A DNA stretch of 64,000 bases from Qipengyuania aestuarii (lineage in GTDB: Bacteria; Pseudomonadota; Alphaproteobacteria; Sphingomonadales; Sphingomonadaceae), in NCBI RefSeq assembly GCF_019711535.1, contig NZ_JAIGNP010000001.1:1030804-1094803 (forward strand), in the 5' to 3' direction. Shown piece by piece: positions 1-8,120 of this stretch (position 1 is the first letter of the stretch; the number at the start of each line of letters is the position of its first letter). The notes under the pieces are model-generated. The model worked only from the letters and a program-made list of their open reading frames with translations, made no database searches and was not told the DNA's origin. The position numbers were made by a program, and so were the translations under genes.

Positions 1-17
1 CGGGGCGACTGAAGGTA

Positions 18-581
18 TTGACCGCCCGGACGCTTACCAGTGCATGGAACGACCTGGAAATCCACGAAGCGTTGCTCGATTGGAGCAGCGCCTATGCTGA
101 AGATCCTAGCGGCCTTCGCAGTCTGGCCGTGGTCTTTTCTGGCCCCAAAGACCTGAGCGAAGTGCAGTTCGAAAAAGCGATGTGGGAACGGCTCAATTCG
201 CTTGCTGCAAAAGACGGCTGGCGCGGACAGCGCTACGATCCTCAAGTCAGCAGCGATCCAGCGGATCCTCACTTCTCTATGAGTTTCGGGGGGAAGGCTT
301 ATTTTGTGGTCGGAATGCATCCAGGCGCGTCTCGAAAAGCGCGCCGCACGCCGCATCCAACGCTTGTCTTCAATCTGCATGATCAGTTCGAGGCGCTACG
401 GGCATCGCAGCGCTACGAACGTATGCGAGAAACCATTCTGAAGCGGGATATAAAGCTGGATGGGTCGCTGAACCCCATGCTTTCGCGTCATGGCACTGTT
501 AGCGAAGCACGTCAGTATAGCGGCCGTGCAGTTTCAAAAGATTGGGCCTGCCCTTTTTCGGATCCAAGGACCAAATCATGA
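18..581 (+). CDS. YqcI/YcgG family protein (GntA-like heme N-oxygenase)
   Basis: The family includes heme-dependent N-hydroxylases such as GntA of guanitoxin synthesis, which act on guanidino compounds. The protein (187 aa) carries the family landmarks: an HPGASRKARR stretch near residue 101, LVFNLHDQFEALR, the RDIKLDGSLNPML block and the C-terminal QYSGRAVSKDWACPF. The chosen start is a TTG just 2 nt after a GAAGG, which is too close to be convincing. No in-frame stop occurs between it and the window edge, so the true start may lie outside and the gene may be 5'-partial. Its stop overlaps the next ATG as ATGA, indicating translational coupling to the DUF1989 protein. The substrate is unknown. 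Confidence 0.8.
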   Translation: MTARTLTSAWNDLEIHEALLDWSSAYAEDPSGLRSLAVVFSGPKDLSEVQFEKAMWERLNSLAAKDGWRGQRYDPQVSSDPADPHFSMSFGGKAYFVVGMHPGASRKARRTPHPTLVFNLHDQFEALRASQRYERMRETILKRDIKLDGSLNPMLSRHGTVSEARQYSGRAVSKDWACPFSDPRTKS

Positions 582-1156
582 CTCGCATTCCACCACGTAC
601 AGGCACTGCGATCGAAATCGCAAAGGGGCAGGTCCTCACTGTGACGGATCCGGAGGGTGGCCAGGTCAGCGACCTGCTGGCGGTGTCGCGTTCTGATCCA
701 CTGGAAATCTTATCGAACGGCCGGACCTTTGACTACGAGGAGCGGATCATGCTCACCACGGGTGCGCGCCTTTGGTCGAACAGGTCGAACCCGATGCTCA
801 CCATCGTGGAAGATACCGCCCCGGCCCATGATTTCCTGCTTACGCCGTGTTCCGAAGACACTTTTCGGCATTTCTATCCGGACAAGCCGATCCATCGAGG
901 TTGTTTCGGAAATCTGGCGCACGCGCTCGCTCCCTACGGCGTGGCTAGGGACGCCATTCCCACGGCTTTCAACGTATTCATGAACGTGCCGGTCGCTGGC
1001 GATGGTACAATTTCGGTCGACCCGCCCCGGTCCACGCCAGGCACATTTACCCGCTTCCGAGCCGAGATGGACCTTGTGATCGGGCTCACCGCTTGCGCCG
1101 CATATGCATCGAACGGGGGGACATTCAAACCCATCGACTTCACCGTGAGCAGCTGA
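578..1156 (+). CDS. DUF1989 / urea carboxylase-associated family protein
   Basis: This 192-aa protein belongs to DUF1989, a family often encoded near urea carboxylase or amine-oxidising enzymes; its own reaction is unsettled. Visible family features are IEIAKGQVLTVTDPEGGQVSDL at the N-terminus, the DYEERIML block, the Cys-containing LLTPCSEDTF and HRGCFGNL segments, and a DLVIGLTACAAY C-terminus. The start at 578 follows an AAGGA at 566-570 and overlaps the previous stop; a longer in-frame start at 542 would run deep into the upstream gene and is less likely. Coupling to the YcgG-type gene suggests the two act on the same nitrogenous substrate; that is inference. Confidence 0.82.
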   Translation: MTRIPPRTGTAIEIAKGQVLTVTDPEGGQVSDLLAVSRSDPLEILSNGRTFDYEERIMLTTGARLWSNRSNPMLTIVEDTAPAHDFLLTPCSEDTFRHFYPDKPIHRGCFGNLAHALAPYGVARDAIPTAFNVFMNVPVAGDGTISVDPPRSTPGTFTRFRAEMDLVIGLTACAAYASNGGTFKPIDFTVSS

Positions 1157-1160
1157 CGCG

Positions 1161-1442
1161 ATGCTCGATATTCTCGAATGGTACGGCGCGATTGCGGCCG
1201 TCATTGCTGCCTTGATCGTCGCATCGAATGTGAGCAAACGTGTTACAGGATGGGCCTTTGTTCTGTTCGTTTCATCGTCGCTCGCACTCACGGCATGGGG
1301 CTTCTTGAGCGAAGATGCCGAAGGAATCGGTTGGCAGAACATTGCGTTGCTGCTGATCAACCTATGGGGTGTTTATCGCTACCTCGGCCCAAGGAAACAC
1401 CCCCGCCGAGGGACTGACGCAAAGACCGGGGACGTAGCATGA
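1161..1442 (+). CDS. Small membrane protein, unknown function
   Basis: A 93-aa protein with three likely membrane segments (about residues 7-21, 29-47 and 58-75) and a basic C-terminal tail (RKHPRRGTDAK). I do not recognise a family with certainty; the LINLWGVYRYL segment recalls small YgjV-like membrane proteins but this is weak. It begins 4 nt after the DUF1989 stop and its own stop overlaps the next ATG as ATGA, so it belongs to the same coupled gene string. The tight packing is the best evidence that it is a real gene. Confidence 0.65.
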   Translation: MLDILEWYGAIAAVIAALIVASNVSKRVTGWAFVLFVSSSLALTAWGFLSEDAEGIGWQNIALLLINLWGVYRYLGPRKHPRRGTDAKTGDVA

Positions 1443-1930
1443 AAAGGATTGCGACGACCCTTGGACCAGCAATCGGAATCCTTCTGGTGGGATTGGCTGG
1501 CCATTTCGCGTCCGGCGCAATCTATTCCTCTTTGGAAGCGCGGAAGATGATCGCCGCGTTATCCAGCCCAGCGCTTTATCTCGGCAGTGCGATCGCTTCG
1601 AGCGCTGCTACAACGCTTGCTCTCATGCTGACCCTGCTGGGGCTGGTGCGCCGTGCTAACGCCGAATTCGATCCCCTGATGTACAGGCAGATTTACCGGA
1701 TCGCCGCTCTTTCGACGGTGCTTCTGGCCGGGGCTGTCGTGATGCTGCTGCTGATGACAATGCCGATTGGCGAATTCGAGGATGTTCCGGCTCGTTGGTT
1801 TCCGATGCTCTACAAAGTGCTGTACTGGATAGTCGTGATCCTTAGCGCCGGTTTGGTGGCGATGGTCTCGATGCTGTTTGGCACTGTGCGTTCGCTGATC
1901 GCCAAGCTCACCCCGCATGACGATGTCTGA
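1439..1930 (+). CDS. Four-helix membrane protein, unknown function
   Basis: A 163-aa hydrophobic protein with about four transmembrane segments (residues roughly 10-28, 45-70, 88-107 and 128-150) separated by short charged loops. No named family is recognised. It overlaps the upstream small membrane protein by 4 nt and the downstream glycosyltransferase by 14 nt, so all are probably on one transcript. Membrane partners beside a glycosyltransferase might anchor or flip a lipid-linked glycan, but nothing in the sequence shows this directly. Confidence 0.65.
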   Translation: MKRIATTLGPAIGILLVGLAGHFASGAIYSSLEARKMIAALSSPALYLGSAIASSAATTLALMLTLLGLVRRANAEFDPLMYRQIYRIAALSTVLLAGAVVMLLLMTMPIGEFEDVPARWFPMLYKVLYWIVVILSAGLVAMVSMLFGTVRSLIAKLTPHDDV

Positions 1931-3044
1931 CGGAGTTCTACCTTTGCTGAAGCCTATCGTATTCTTCGCACACCATCAGGGTCGCGGTCATGCAAATCGG
2001 ATAATGGCAATTCTCGAGCACTTGCCTGAGGAACGGCCTGTTATCATCATGACCGCCGACCCGGCACAGTTCGACGACCGGCCACGCAAAGCGACGATGG
2101 TCGAACTCCCAAACATGATCGGCGCGCCTTCGCGCAGCCCGGCGCTGCACGATCAGCCGACGCCCGAAACGATGCACTGCGTCCCGCTTGGCGTGGAAGA
2201 AATGCGCCGCCACATGGGTGTGATTGCGCAGACCCTGTGCGAGCATGACCCCGCATTGTTCGTCATCGACGTTTCGGCAGAAATCGCGATGTTGTCCAGA
2301 ATCATGAGCGTGCCAGCGGTGACCATCAGGATGCACGGGGAAAGAGACGACAAGGGCCATGTTGCTGGTTACGAAGCCTGTGTGGGGATGCTCGCTCCGT
2401 TCGACGAGCGGATCGAGCAGGCGAATTACACCCACCGCCTACGCGAACGGACGTTCTATACCGGTGGCCTTTGCACGACGAAGGCGCCGCTGCGCGGGCG
2501 GCAAGAAGCGCGCGAAACGCTCGGCTTGCCGGAAGACAGGCGCATCACCTTGGTGATTGCGGGCGGCGGTGGCTCCGGCACGCCTTACGCGCCGCTGACC
2601 GTAGCCGCGAGAGCCGAGCCGGACACGCAGTGGCTGATCGCCGGTCCCGTTCACCGCGAAGGGCACGAAACCGATTTCGGAAATTTGCGCGAATTGGGGT
2701 GGATCGACAATCTAACTGACTATCTTTGCGCCGCTGACCGCGTGATTGCGTCGGCGGGCGATAACACGGTCCATGAAATCGCGCGCGCAGGAAAGCCGTT
2801 TTTATGCATTCCCGAGTGGCGCTATTTCGATGAACAGCAGGCCAAGGCGCGCGAACTGGCGCGGTTGGGTGCGGCAACTTACCGCGAGACTTGGCCAGCC
2901 TCCATTCCCGAATGGCAACGCGCGCTCAACGAAACGGACGCGCTCGACACCGCAATCCTCAGTTCACTGCATCACGATGATGCCGCACTGAAAGCTGCGG
3001 AATGGCTGGAGACTCTCGCGACCGACCTTTGGAGGGTTAGCTGA
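1917..3044 (+). CDS. MurG/GT28-like glycosyltransferase
   Basis: A 375-aa GT-B fold glycosyltransferase. The N-terminal domain has a GRGHANRIMAILEHLP loop (about residues 22-37) of the kind that contacts the acceptor in MurG-like enzymes. The C-terminal domain has a glycine-rich AGGGGSGTPYAPL segment and the donor-binding block ASAGDNTVHEIARAGKPFL followed by a DEQQAKA helix, as in GT28 C-termini. The start at 1917 lies within the preceding gene (14-nt overlap); a second ATG at 1923 is equally possible. The gene ends tail-to-tail with the GT2 gene on the other strand, overlapping by 8 nt. The acceptor is unknown; it is not MurG itself because no cell-wall genes are near. Confidence 0.8.
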   Translation: MTMSDGVLPLLKPIVFFAHHQGRGHANRIMAILEHLPEERPVIIMTADPAQFDDRPRKATMVELPNMIGAPSRSPALHDQPTPETMHCVPLGVEEMRRHMGVIAQTLCEHDPALFVIDVSAEIAMLSRIMSVPAVTIRMHGERDDKGHVAGYEACVGMLAPFDERIEQANYTHRLRERTFYTGGLCTTKAPLRGRQEARETLGLPEDRRITLVIAGGGGSGTPYAPLTVAARAEPDTQWLIAGPVHREGHETDFGNLRELGWIDNLTDYLCAADRVIASAGDNTVHEIARAGKPFLCIPEWRYFDEQQAKARELARLGAATYRETWPASIPEWQRALNETDALDTAILSSLHHDDAALKAAEWLETLATDLWRVS

Positions 3045-3924
3045 ACAACACGTCGTCGCCTTGCCGGGAGGCGGCTATTTCGGCAGTCGTTGGGGATCGC
3101 ATGATTTCAAGCCGGTCTGCGGTTCGCGTTACCAGACCGCGCCGTTCGAAATCGTCCAACCAGTAGCCCATGCACCATTTGCCCCACCGGCTATGGTACA
3201 GTCGCGCATTGCGCACAATTGCATCGAAGTGCTGCATCGGTGGCCGGTGGACGTAATGATGCTGATGGAAACAGACGGTGCCGCCGATCCAATACATGTT
3301 CGCGCCACTTAGCCTAAGGCGTTGGCCCAGATCGGTTTCTTCAGCGCCGTAGCCGACGTAATCTTCGTCCATGCCACCTGCTGACCGCCAGACGGAGGCT
3401 CCCATGATGAACGCCAGACCCCATAATTCGCCGAAATCAGCTATTGCGACAAAACTGGTATCGTTTAGCGGGCGCTTGCTGGGGTGGCGAACACCCCTCT
3501 CGGCCAGAAGATTGTAATCCGGCGCCCCGTTGTTCTTACGCCAGCCCTCCGAGTTCCCGGGAAGATATCGCACTTCAGGGAGGAATACGCCCTGTGGGTC
3601 GAAAGCATGACCTTCTGCAGCCCGGCGGACAAAGTCCGGATCGGGAATGCAATCGACATCGAGGAATGCCAGTACATTGCCATCCGCCATATTCGCAGCT
3701 CGATTACGCGCTGCCGCGAGCGGCATCGGCTCGCCTTCCACCCGCACATACCGAACCGGAAAGGCGCCCTTCGTTTCGATATTGGGCGCGTCATCCTGCA
3801 TATAAGCGACAACAAGTTCGTCCGGCGGAAACCGCTGCGCGTCCAGACCGGCCACCAAATGGTCCAAGTGCTGCTGGCGCCCGCGTACTAACGTCAGCAC
3901 CGAAACGGATCGATAGGTGCTCAC
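3037..3924 (-). CDS. Glycosyltransferase family 2 with galactosyltransferase-type C-terminus
   Basis: A 295-aa GT-A glycosyltransferase. The N-terminal nucleotide-sugar domain starts with a SVLTLVRGRQQHLDHL strand-helix and has the metal-binding LAFLDVDCIPDPDF motif (DxD) near residue 90. The C-terminal part holds GYGAEETDLGQRLRLSG, the GxxxED-type catalytic helix of the Glyco_transf_7C family. The ATG overlaps the stop of the upstream sucrose-phosphate-synthase-like gene by 4 nt, so the two are translationally coupled on the minus strand. The enzyme is probably cytoplasmic and transfers a hexose; donor and acceptor cannot be read from sequence. Confidence 0.85.
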   Translation of the reverse strand: MSTYRSVSVLTLVRGRQQHLDHLVAGLDAQRFPPDELVVAYMQDDAPNIETKGAFPVRYVRVEGEPMPLAAARNRAANMADGNVLAFLDVDCIPDPDFVRRAAEGHAFDPQGVFLPEVRYLPGNSEGWRKNNGAPDYNLLAERGVRHPSKRPLNDTSFVAIADFGELWGLAFIMGASVWRSAGGMDEDYVGYGAEETDLGQRLRLSGANMYWIGGTVCFHQHHYVHRPPMQHFDAIVRNARLYHSRWGKWCMGYWLDDFERRGLVTRTADRLEIMRSPTTAEIAASRQGDDVLFS

Positions 3925-5963
3925 CAGCTGCCCTGTGCCTGATAGTGACGCACACCCTCAAGCACGCCTGCGGCGAAATGGCCCTTTGCCAGATAGGCGT
4001 GGGATAGTGACGGTTCCTGCGCGAGGCCGTCGCTTGAATTGCCAACCAGGATCGGGAAGGGGCAGGCCCGCAACATCGTCAGATCGTTGCCACTGTCTCC
4101 GGCAACCACCACCCGCGACTGGGTAAGGTTCAACCGGTCGGCTACATAGGCGACGGCGTGCCCCTTACTCGAGCCCTCGGCCAAGATATCGAGATATCGT
4201 CCGTGACTCGCTACGATCTCAACCGCTATTCCGGCAGTCCGAAAAGCACGCTCGATTGCTTGCGGATCACGTCCGTCCAGGAAGTAGCTTGCCTTTCCGG
4301 GATGCTGTTCCAGCAAGGCCTGTGGCCGCAATTCCAAATCCCGCGCAAGGGCCCGCACCTGTTCATCCCTCCAGCTGCTTTCGGTCTGTCGACGCCAGTC
4401 GCAATCCTCGCGAAACTGTCGGGCTTCACGGTCATACCAATGAATACGCGTACCGACGCTGCTGATGATGACATCGGGCGTCGGCACACCTTCTGATGCC
4501 AGGATAGCTTGCGCACTGTGAAAACTGCGACCCGTGGCAATGCCGAGCGCAATTGTGCCTGCATTGTCAGCCTGCCAGTGGAGAAACTCGTGCAAGGCGT
4601 CGCGATCGCCCAGCAGCGTATTGTCGATGTCGCAGCACAGGATGCGCTCCCACCGGGGCATTGGCGCGCTTGGTTCGATAAGCTCGGCAATGAGGTGGTG
4701 GTAAAGATCACGGTGCGCTTCCCAGTCATAGGCGCTGACAGCGTCGAGCCCGGCTGAGGCATAGCGGATCCATTTTCGCTTATCCGTCACGATTCCGAGG
4801 CAGGCGTCGGCGATTGCGGCCGGATCGCGTGGACAAACAAGCTCGCCGTTACGGCACCGTTCGATTATGTCGTTCGGGCCCCCGCTATCGGTTGCGACCA
4901 CCGGAAGCCGGGACGCGGCTGCTTCCAACAATGTAAGACCGAAAGGCTCGTTGAGCGCCGGGTTAACGAAGACGCCGCCACTTTCGCGCGCCAAAGCGTA
5001 ATAAGCAGGAATGTCTGTCTGTTCGTGGTTCTTGGGATAAGCGACTTTACCATACAGATCGAAGCGGTCCACGGCCTCGATCAGCTCCTGCATGACCTCG
5101 CGGCATTCTTGCTCCAAATCGCCGATAAGTGATCGGCAACCAGCCACGATCACCAGATTAGCGGTTTCGCGAAGCTCTTTGTCGGCACCAAAGGCCTCGA
5201 TCAATGCCAGCAGGTTTTTCTTTCGCACCGGTCGAGCGATAGCGAGAAGCATGGGCTTTGCGGGATGGCGCAGGAAATGGTCGAGATCTGCCCGCACCTT
5301 CTCGCTTGGAACGGCGGATTGGAAGCGGGTCAGATCGCAGCCGGGAGGGATAACCCGGATGCGTCCCGCCTCGATAGTATCGTAATGCGCATATTGTGCC
5401 TCGGCCTCGTCGCGCGAGCTTGCAATGACAGCGTCGGCCAGCTCCAGCGCTTGTGATTCTATTTTGATCCGCTGCCGAAGTGATGCATCAGCGCCTCCGT
5501 TCACCTCGCGTTTCACCGCTCCAAGAGAGTGGCCCGTGAAAATATACGGTATTCCGCGCTGCTCCTTCGCGTGGCGCGCGAGGACACCCGCATCGGCATA
5601 ATGCGCGTGAATGATGTCCGGGACACTGCCCGTTTCATCCAGATATCTAAGAAAGGCAGCGCATAGTGCGTCATGGCGTTCGTGCAGACGCTCCTTGGGA
5701 AGATAATCAGGATCGTGATCGTCCAGACGGATAAGACGTATTTTCCCGCGGCTCTCCGCGCATTGCGCTTCGAACCGCCTACCCAGCTGGGCGTCTGTGA
5801 AGCCGCGCGTGACGATATCAATGCGGTCGATGGACGGATCGCGTGCGCTCGCGCAGGCCAGCTCCAAGAGGTAAGTAATGTGCCCCCCGGTGTCGGCGTT
5901 GATCCCGTAGGGAACATCCGACAATGTGAGGCAGCCCTGCAGGGCGATATGACAGACAAACAT
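3921..5963 (-). CDS. Sucrose-phosphate-synthase-like GT4 fused to a HAD-IIB phosphatase
   Basis: A 680-aa two-domain protein. Residues about 1-440 are a GT4 retaining glycosyltransferase: the donor-loop DTGGHITYLLELA near residue 25, FTGHSLGAVKRE, and the EPFGLTLLEAA motif supplying the E-x7-E pair. Residues about 445-680 are a sucrose-phosphate-phosphatase-like HAD domain: nucleophile motif CDIDNTLLGD, ATGRS and the GDSGNDLTML motif IV. The fusion would make a sugar phosphate and dephosphorylate it in one chain; sucrose is the obvious candidate product, mannosylfructose an alternative. The ATG at 5963 has GGAG 8 nt upstream. It diverges from the GT4 gene at 6045 and is coupled to the downstream GT2 gene. 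Confidence 0.88.
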   Translation of the reverse strand: MFVCHIALQGCLTLSDVPYGINADTGGHITYLLELACASARDPSIDRIDIVTRGFTDAQLGRRFEAQCAESRGKIRLIRLDDHDPDYLPKERLHERHDALCAAFLRYLDETGSVPDIIHAHYADAGVLARHAKEQRGIPYIFTGHSLGAVKREVNGGADASLRQRIKIESQALELADAVIASSRDEAEAQYAHYDTIEAGRIRVIPPGCDLTRFQSAVPSEKVRADLDHFLRHPAKPMLLAIARPVRKKNLLALIEAFGADKELRETANLVIVAGCRSLIGDLEQECREVMQELIEAVDRFDLYGKVAYPKNHEQTDIPAYYALARESGGVFVNPALNEPFGLTLLEAAASRLPVVATDSGGPNDIIERCRNGELVCPRDPAAIADACLGIVTDKRKWIRYASAGLDAVSAYDWEAHRDLYHHLIAELIEPSAPMPRWERILCCDIDNTLLGDRDALHEFLHWQADNAGTIALGIATGRSFHSAQAILASEGVPTPDVIISSVGTRIHWYDREARQFREDCDWRRQTESSWRDEQVRALARDLELRPQALLEQHPGKASYFLDGRDPQAIERAFRTAGIAVEIVASHGRYLDILAEGSSKGHAVAYVADRLNLTQSRVVVAGDSGNDLTMLRACPFPILVGNSSDGLAQEPSLSHAYLAKGHFAAGVLEGVRHYQAQGSW

Positions 5964-6044
5964 CGACGAACTCCAGGTATGTTATTACCGAGTGGTTCGA
6001 AGCCTCCCAAGTTCCTGGCAAACAGGGTGATAAATGTTGTCTAA

Positions 6045-7124
6045 GTGCGAATAGCCCACGTCGCTCCCGTGATACATCCGGTCCCGCCGCAAACCTATGG
6101 CGGAACGGAGCGCGTCATCGCTGACCTCGCCGATGCTCAGGTTGCGCAAGGGCATGACGTAACGGTGTTTTGTCCCGCGGACTCTGCATTGGATGGCCTG
6201 ACTAAAGTCGGAGATTACCATTCGCTGAGCTGGCATGAACGACATGCCAGCAATGTTCCGGCGGGTTTGCCAGCGGTGCTCGAAGCGCAGCTACTCAGAG
6301 ATCTGCTGGAGCATGGCGGCGATCACGACGTGCTACACCTGCATGGGTCGGCCCATGCGAGTGCGATCGCCGGAAAACTTGGCCTTCCGGTCTTCCGCAC
6401 GATCCATTGGCGTGCGGACGAGCTTGACCATCATGAGCACTTCCGGGCCTTCCCCGATGAACGCATTATCGCCATTTCGCATTCGCAAGCGAAGTCTGTG
6501 CCATCGGCCAGTCTCGCCGGTGTGGCGCATCACGGCATGCCCTCATCCCGCTACCGGCTTGGCGATGGTCGGGGCGGCTATCTTGCATTTCTGGGCCGCA
6601 TGACCGACCAGAAGCGGCCCGACCGCGCAATCGAACTGGCCCGTTCCAGTGGCCGAGTGCTGAAACTTGCCGGGCCGATCGATCCTGGCAATCCCGCTTA
6701 TTTCGAAACAGTGGTCAGACCGAAGCTGGACGATGCCACCCATCATCTTGGCAATGTCAACGACGAACAGAAGCAGGACCTTCTGGGCAATGCCGGGGCC
6801 TTGATTTTCCCGATCGATTGGCCCGAACCCTTCGGCTTGGTGATGATCGAAGCGATGGCTTGCGGAACACCTGTCATCGCCTGGCGCGAGGGTAGCGTAG
6901 CCGAAGTGGTGGAAGATGGGCTGACCGGCATTGTGGTCGGCAGTCTCAAAGAAGCGACCGAGCGTTTGGATGAAGTGTTTACCCTTGATCGGCAGCGTAT
7001 CCGCGACAGGTTCGAAGAGCGTTTTTCAAGCGCGCGGATGGCCCGACAAATTCTGGATATTTACCGCGCCGCCCCGCCGTCGCGATCTTCGAAGGAATCG
7101 AGCGCGAGATCGCCTTCTCCATAA
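6045..7124 (+). CDS. GT4 family glycosyltransferase
   Basis: A 359-aa GT-B glycosyltransferase. It has the N-terminal acceptor loop PPQTYGGTERVIADL near residue 15, the FLGRMTDQKRPDRAIELA strand-loop opening the second domain near residue 185, and the donor-binding DWPEPFGLVMIEAMACGTPVI block. The start is a GTG directly after an in-frame TAA (6042-6044), so no longer protein is possible. It diverges from the sucrose-phosphate-synthase-like gene with 81 nt between starts, suggesting shared control. The last 64 nt overlap the 3' end of the convergent Crp/Fnr gene, so its basic, serine-rich tail (SRSSKESSARSPSP) may be dispensable. Confidence 0.85.
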   Translation: MRIAHVAPVIHPVPPQTYGGTERVIADLADAQVAQGHDVTVFCPADSALDGLTKVGDYHSLSWHERHASNVPAGLPAVLEAQLLRDLLEHGGDHDVLHLHGSAHASAIAGKLGLPVFRTIHWRADELDHHEHFRAFPDERIIAISHSQAKSVPSASLAGVAHHGMPSSRYRLGDGRGGYLAFLGRMTDQKRPDRAIELARSSGRVLKLAGPIDPGNPAYFETVVRPKLDDATHHLGNVNDEQKQDLLGNAGALIFPIDWPEPFGLVMIEAMACGTPVIAWREGSVAEVVEDGLTGIVVGSLKEATERLDEVFTLDRQRIRDRFEERFSSARMARQILDIYRAAPPSRSSKESSARSPSP

Positions 7125-7825
7125 AGGTAATCTCCGCGAAACTCGCCCAAGCGCTTCAGCTCTGCCTCATTAAGTATTTCGATCCGGCCGTCACCGCCAA
7201 GTTCCAAAATACCGCGATCCTTCAGATTGCGGAAACTCCGATTGGCATGAACTGGGGTTATGCCGCAGGCCTCGGCATAGTCGCGCTGCAGCAATTGGAC
7301 GGGTAGATTGTGGCCGTCGTAAAGACCCACGAATTTATGCCTTTCGACGATTTCGCAGATCAAATGGGCAATTCGGCCCTCGGCATTTAGCCTTCCGAGC
7401 CGGAAGATCCACTCACGGTGCATGGCAGCATCGAGTAGCGTGGAAAACCAGAGTGCGCGTGCAAGATGCCCCGACCTGTCAACCAGTTCGGCGATGGCGG
7501 AATGCGGCACCTCTGCCAAATGCACATGGCCGAGGGCCGCCGTGCTATGATCCAGCCGTTTCATCGGAAAACCGTGAAGGTCCACGAAATCGCCCGGAAA
7601 ATTGAGACCGACTAGCTGCCTCTCCCCATTTCGGTCATCAAGATGGCGAAGTACCGTGCCTTCGATGATGTAATAGGAATGCTCCACCCGCGTGCCGCGT
7701 TCGACCAGTGTTTCGCGCGGTTTGAGCCGGATGGTGCGCTTGATTGCTTCTTCGAGCCAGACCTTTTCTCGAGTGCCCAATTCGTGGCGGAGTCGACCTT
7801 GCAGGAAAAGCTTCGTGTGCAACAT
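7061..7825 (-). CDS. Crp/Fnr family transcriptional regulator
   Basis: A 254-aa regulator with an N-terminal cyclic-nucleotide-binding-like beta barrel (ETLVERGTRVEHSYYIIEGTV, about residues 38-58, then FPGDFVDLHGFP) and a C-terminal winged helix (LLQRDYAEACGITPVHANRSFRNLKDRGILELGG, about residues 183-216). No cysteine cluster for a 4Fe-4S centre is visible, so it is not a canonical oxygen-sensing Fnr, and the cAMP-contact signature is not conserved. The ATG at 7825 has an AGGAA Shine-Dalgarno 6 nt upstream. Its 3' end overlaps the convergent glycosyltransferase gene by 64 nt. Its targets cannot be inferred from context. Confidence 0.88.
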   Translation of the reverse strand: MLHTKLFLQGRLRHELGTREKVWLEEAIKRTIRLKPRETLVERGTRVEHSYYIIEGTVLRHLDDRNGERQLVGLNFPGDFVDLHGFPMKRLDHSTAALGHVHLAEVPHSAIAELVDRSGHLARALWFSTLLDAAMHREWIFRLGRLNAEGRIAHLICEIVERHKFVGLYDGHNLPVQLLQRDYAEACGITPVHANRSFRNLKDRGILELGGDGRIEILNEAELKRLGEFRGDYLYGEGDLALDSFEDRDGGAAR

Positions 7826-8120
7826 TTAATTCCTGTAACTTTTGGAGCGTGATCGTGCGGCTAACCGAGGCGGTTAAGGGTGTCAAAGCGCTATTCTGCC
7901 CAGCCCGCGACATAAGTCGAGAGGCAAAAGCGGCGGACCCGGGAGCCGTACGATACGGGCGAGTGCCGCTCTTACCTAGACACCCGCAGACGCCACTTGG
8001 CGCGAATAAATCGCACATTCTTTCTGTCCAACCCAACGACACGCGCAACGAATAGTCGCATCCGGTCGTTGTTGGCGAGCCGGAAACTTTTGCGCAGCCA
8101 TTAAGAACAGGAAAAACAGC
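7826..8120. other. Divergent intergenic region, Crp/Fnr gene to helicase gene
   Basis: This 295-nt stretch separates the divergent Crp/Fnr and Mfd-like genes and presumably holds both promoters. I see no convincing small gene or hairpin terminator. A near-palindrome CGCCACTTGGCG (7992-8003) is the only conspicuous symmetrical element. The helicase start is preceded by AGGAAAAA. Confidence 0.4.
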
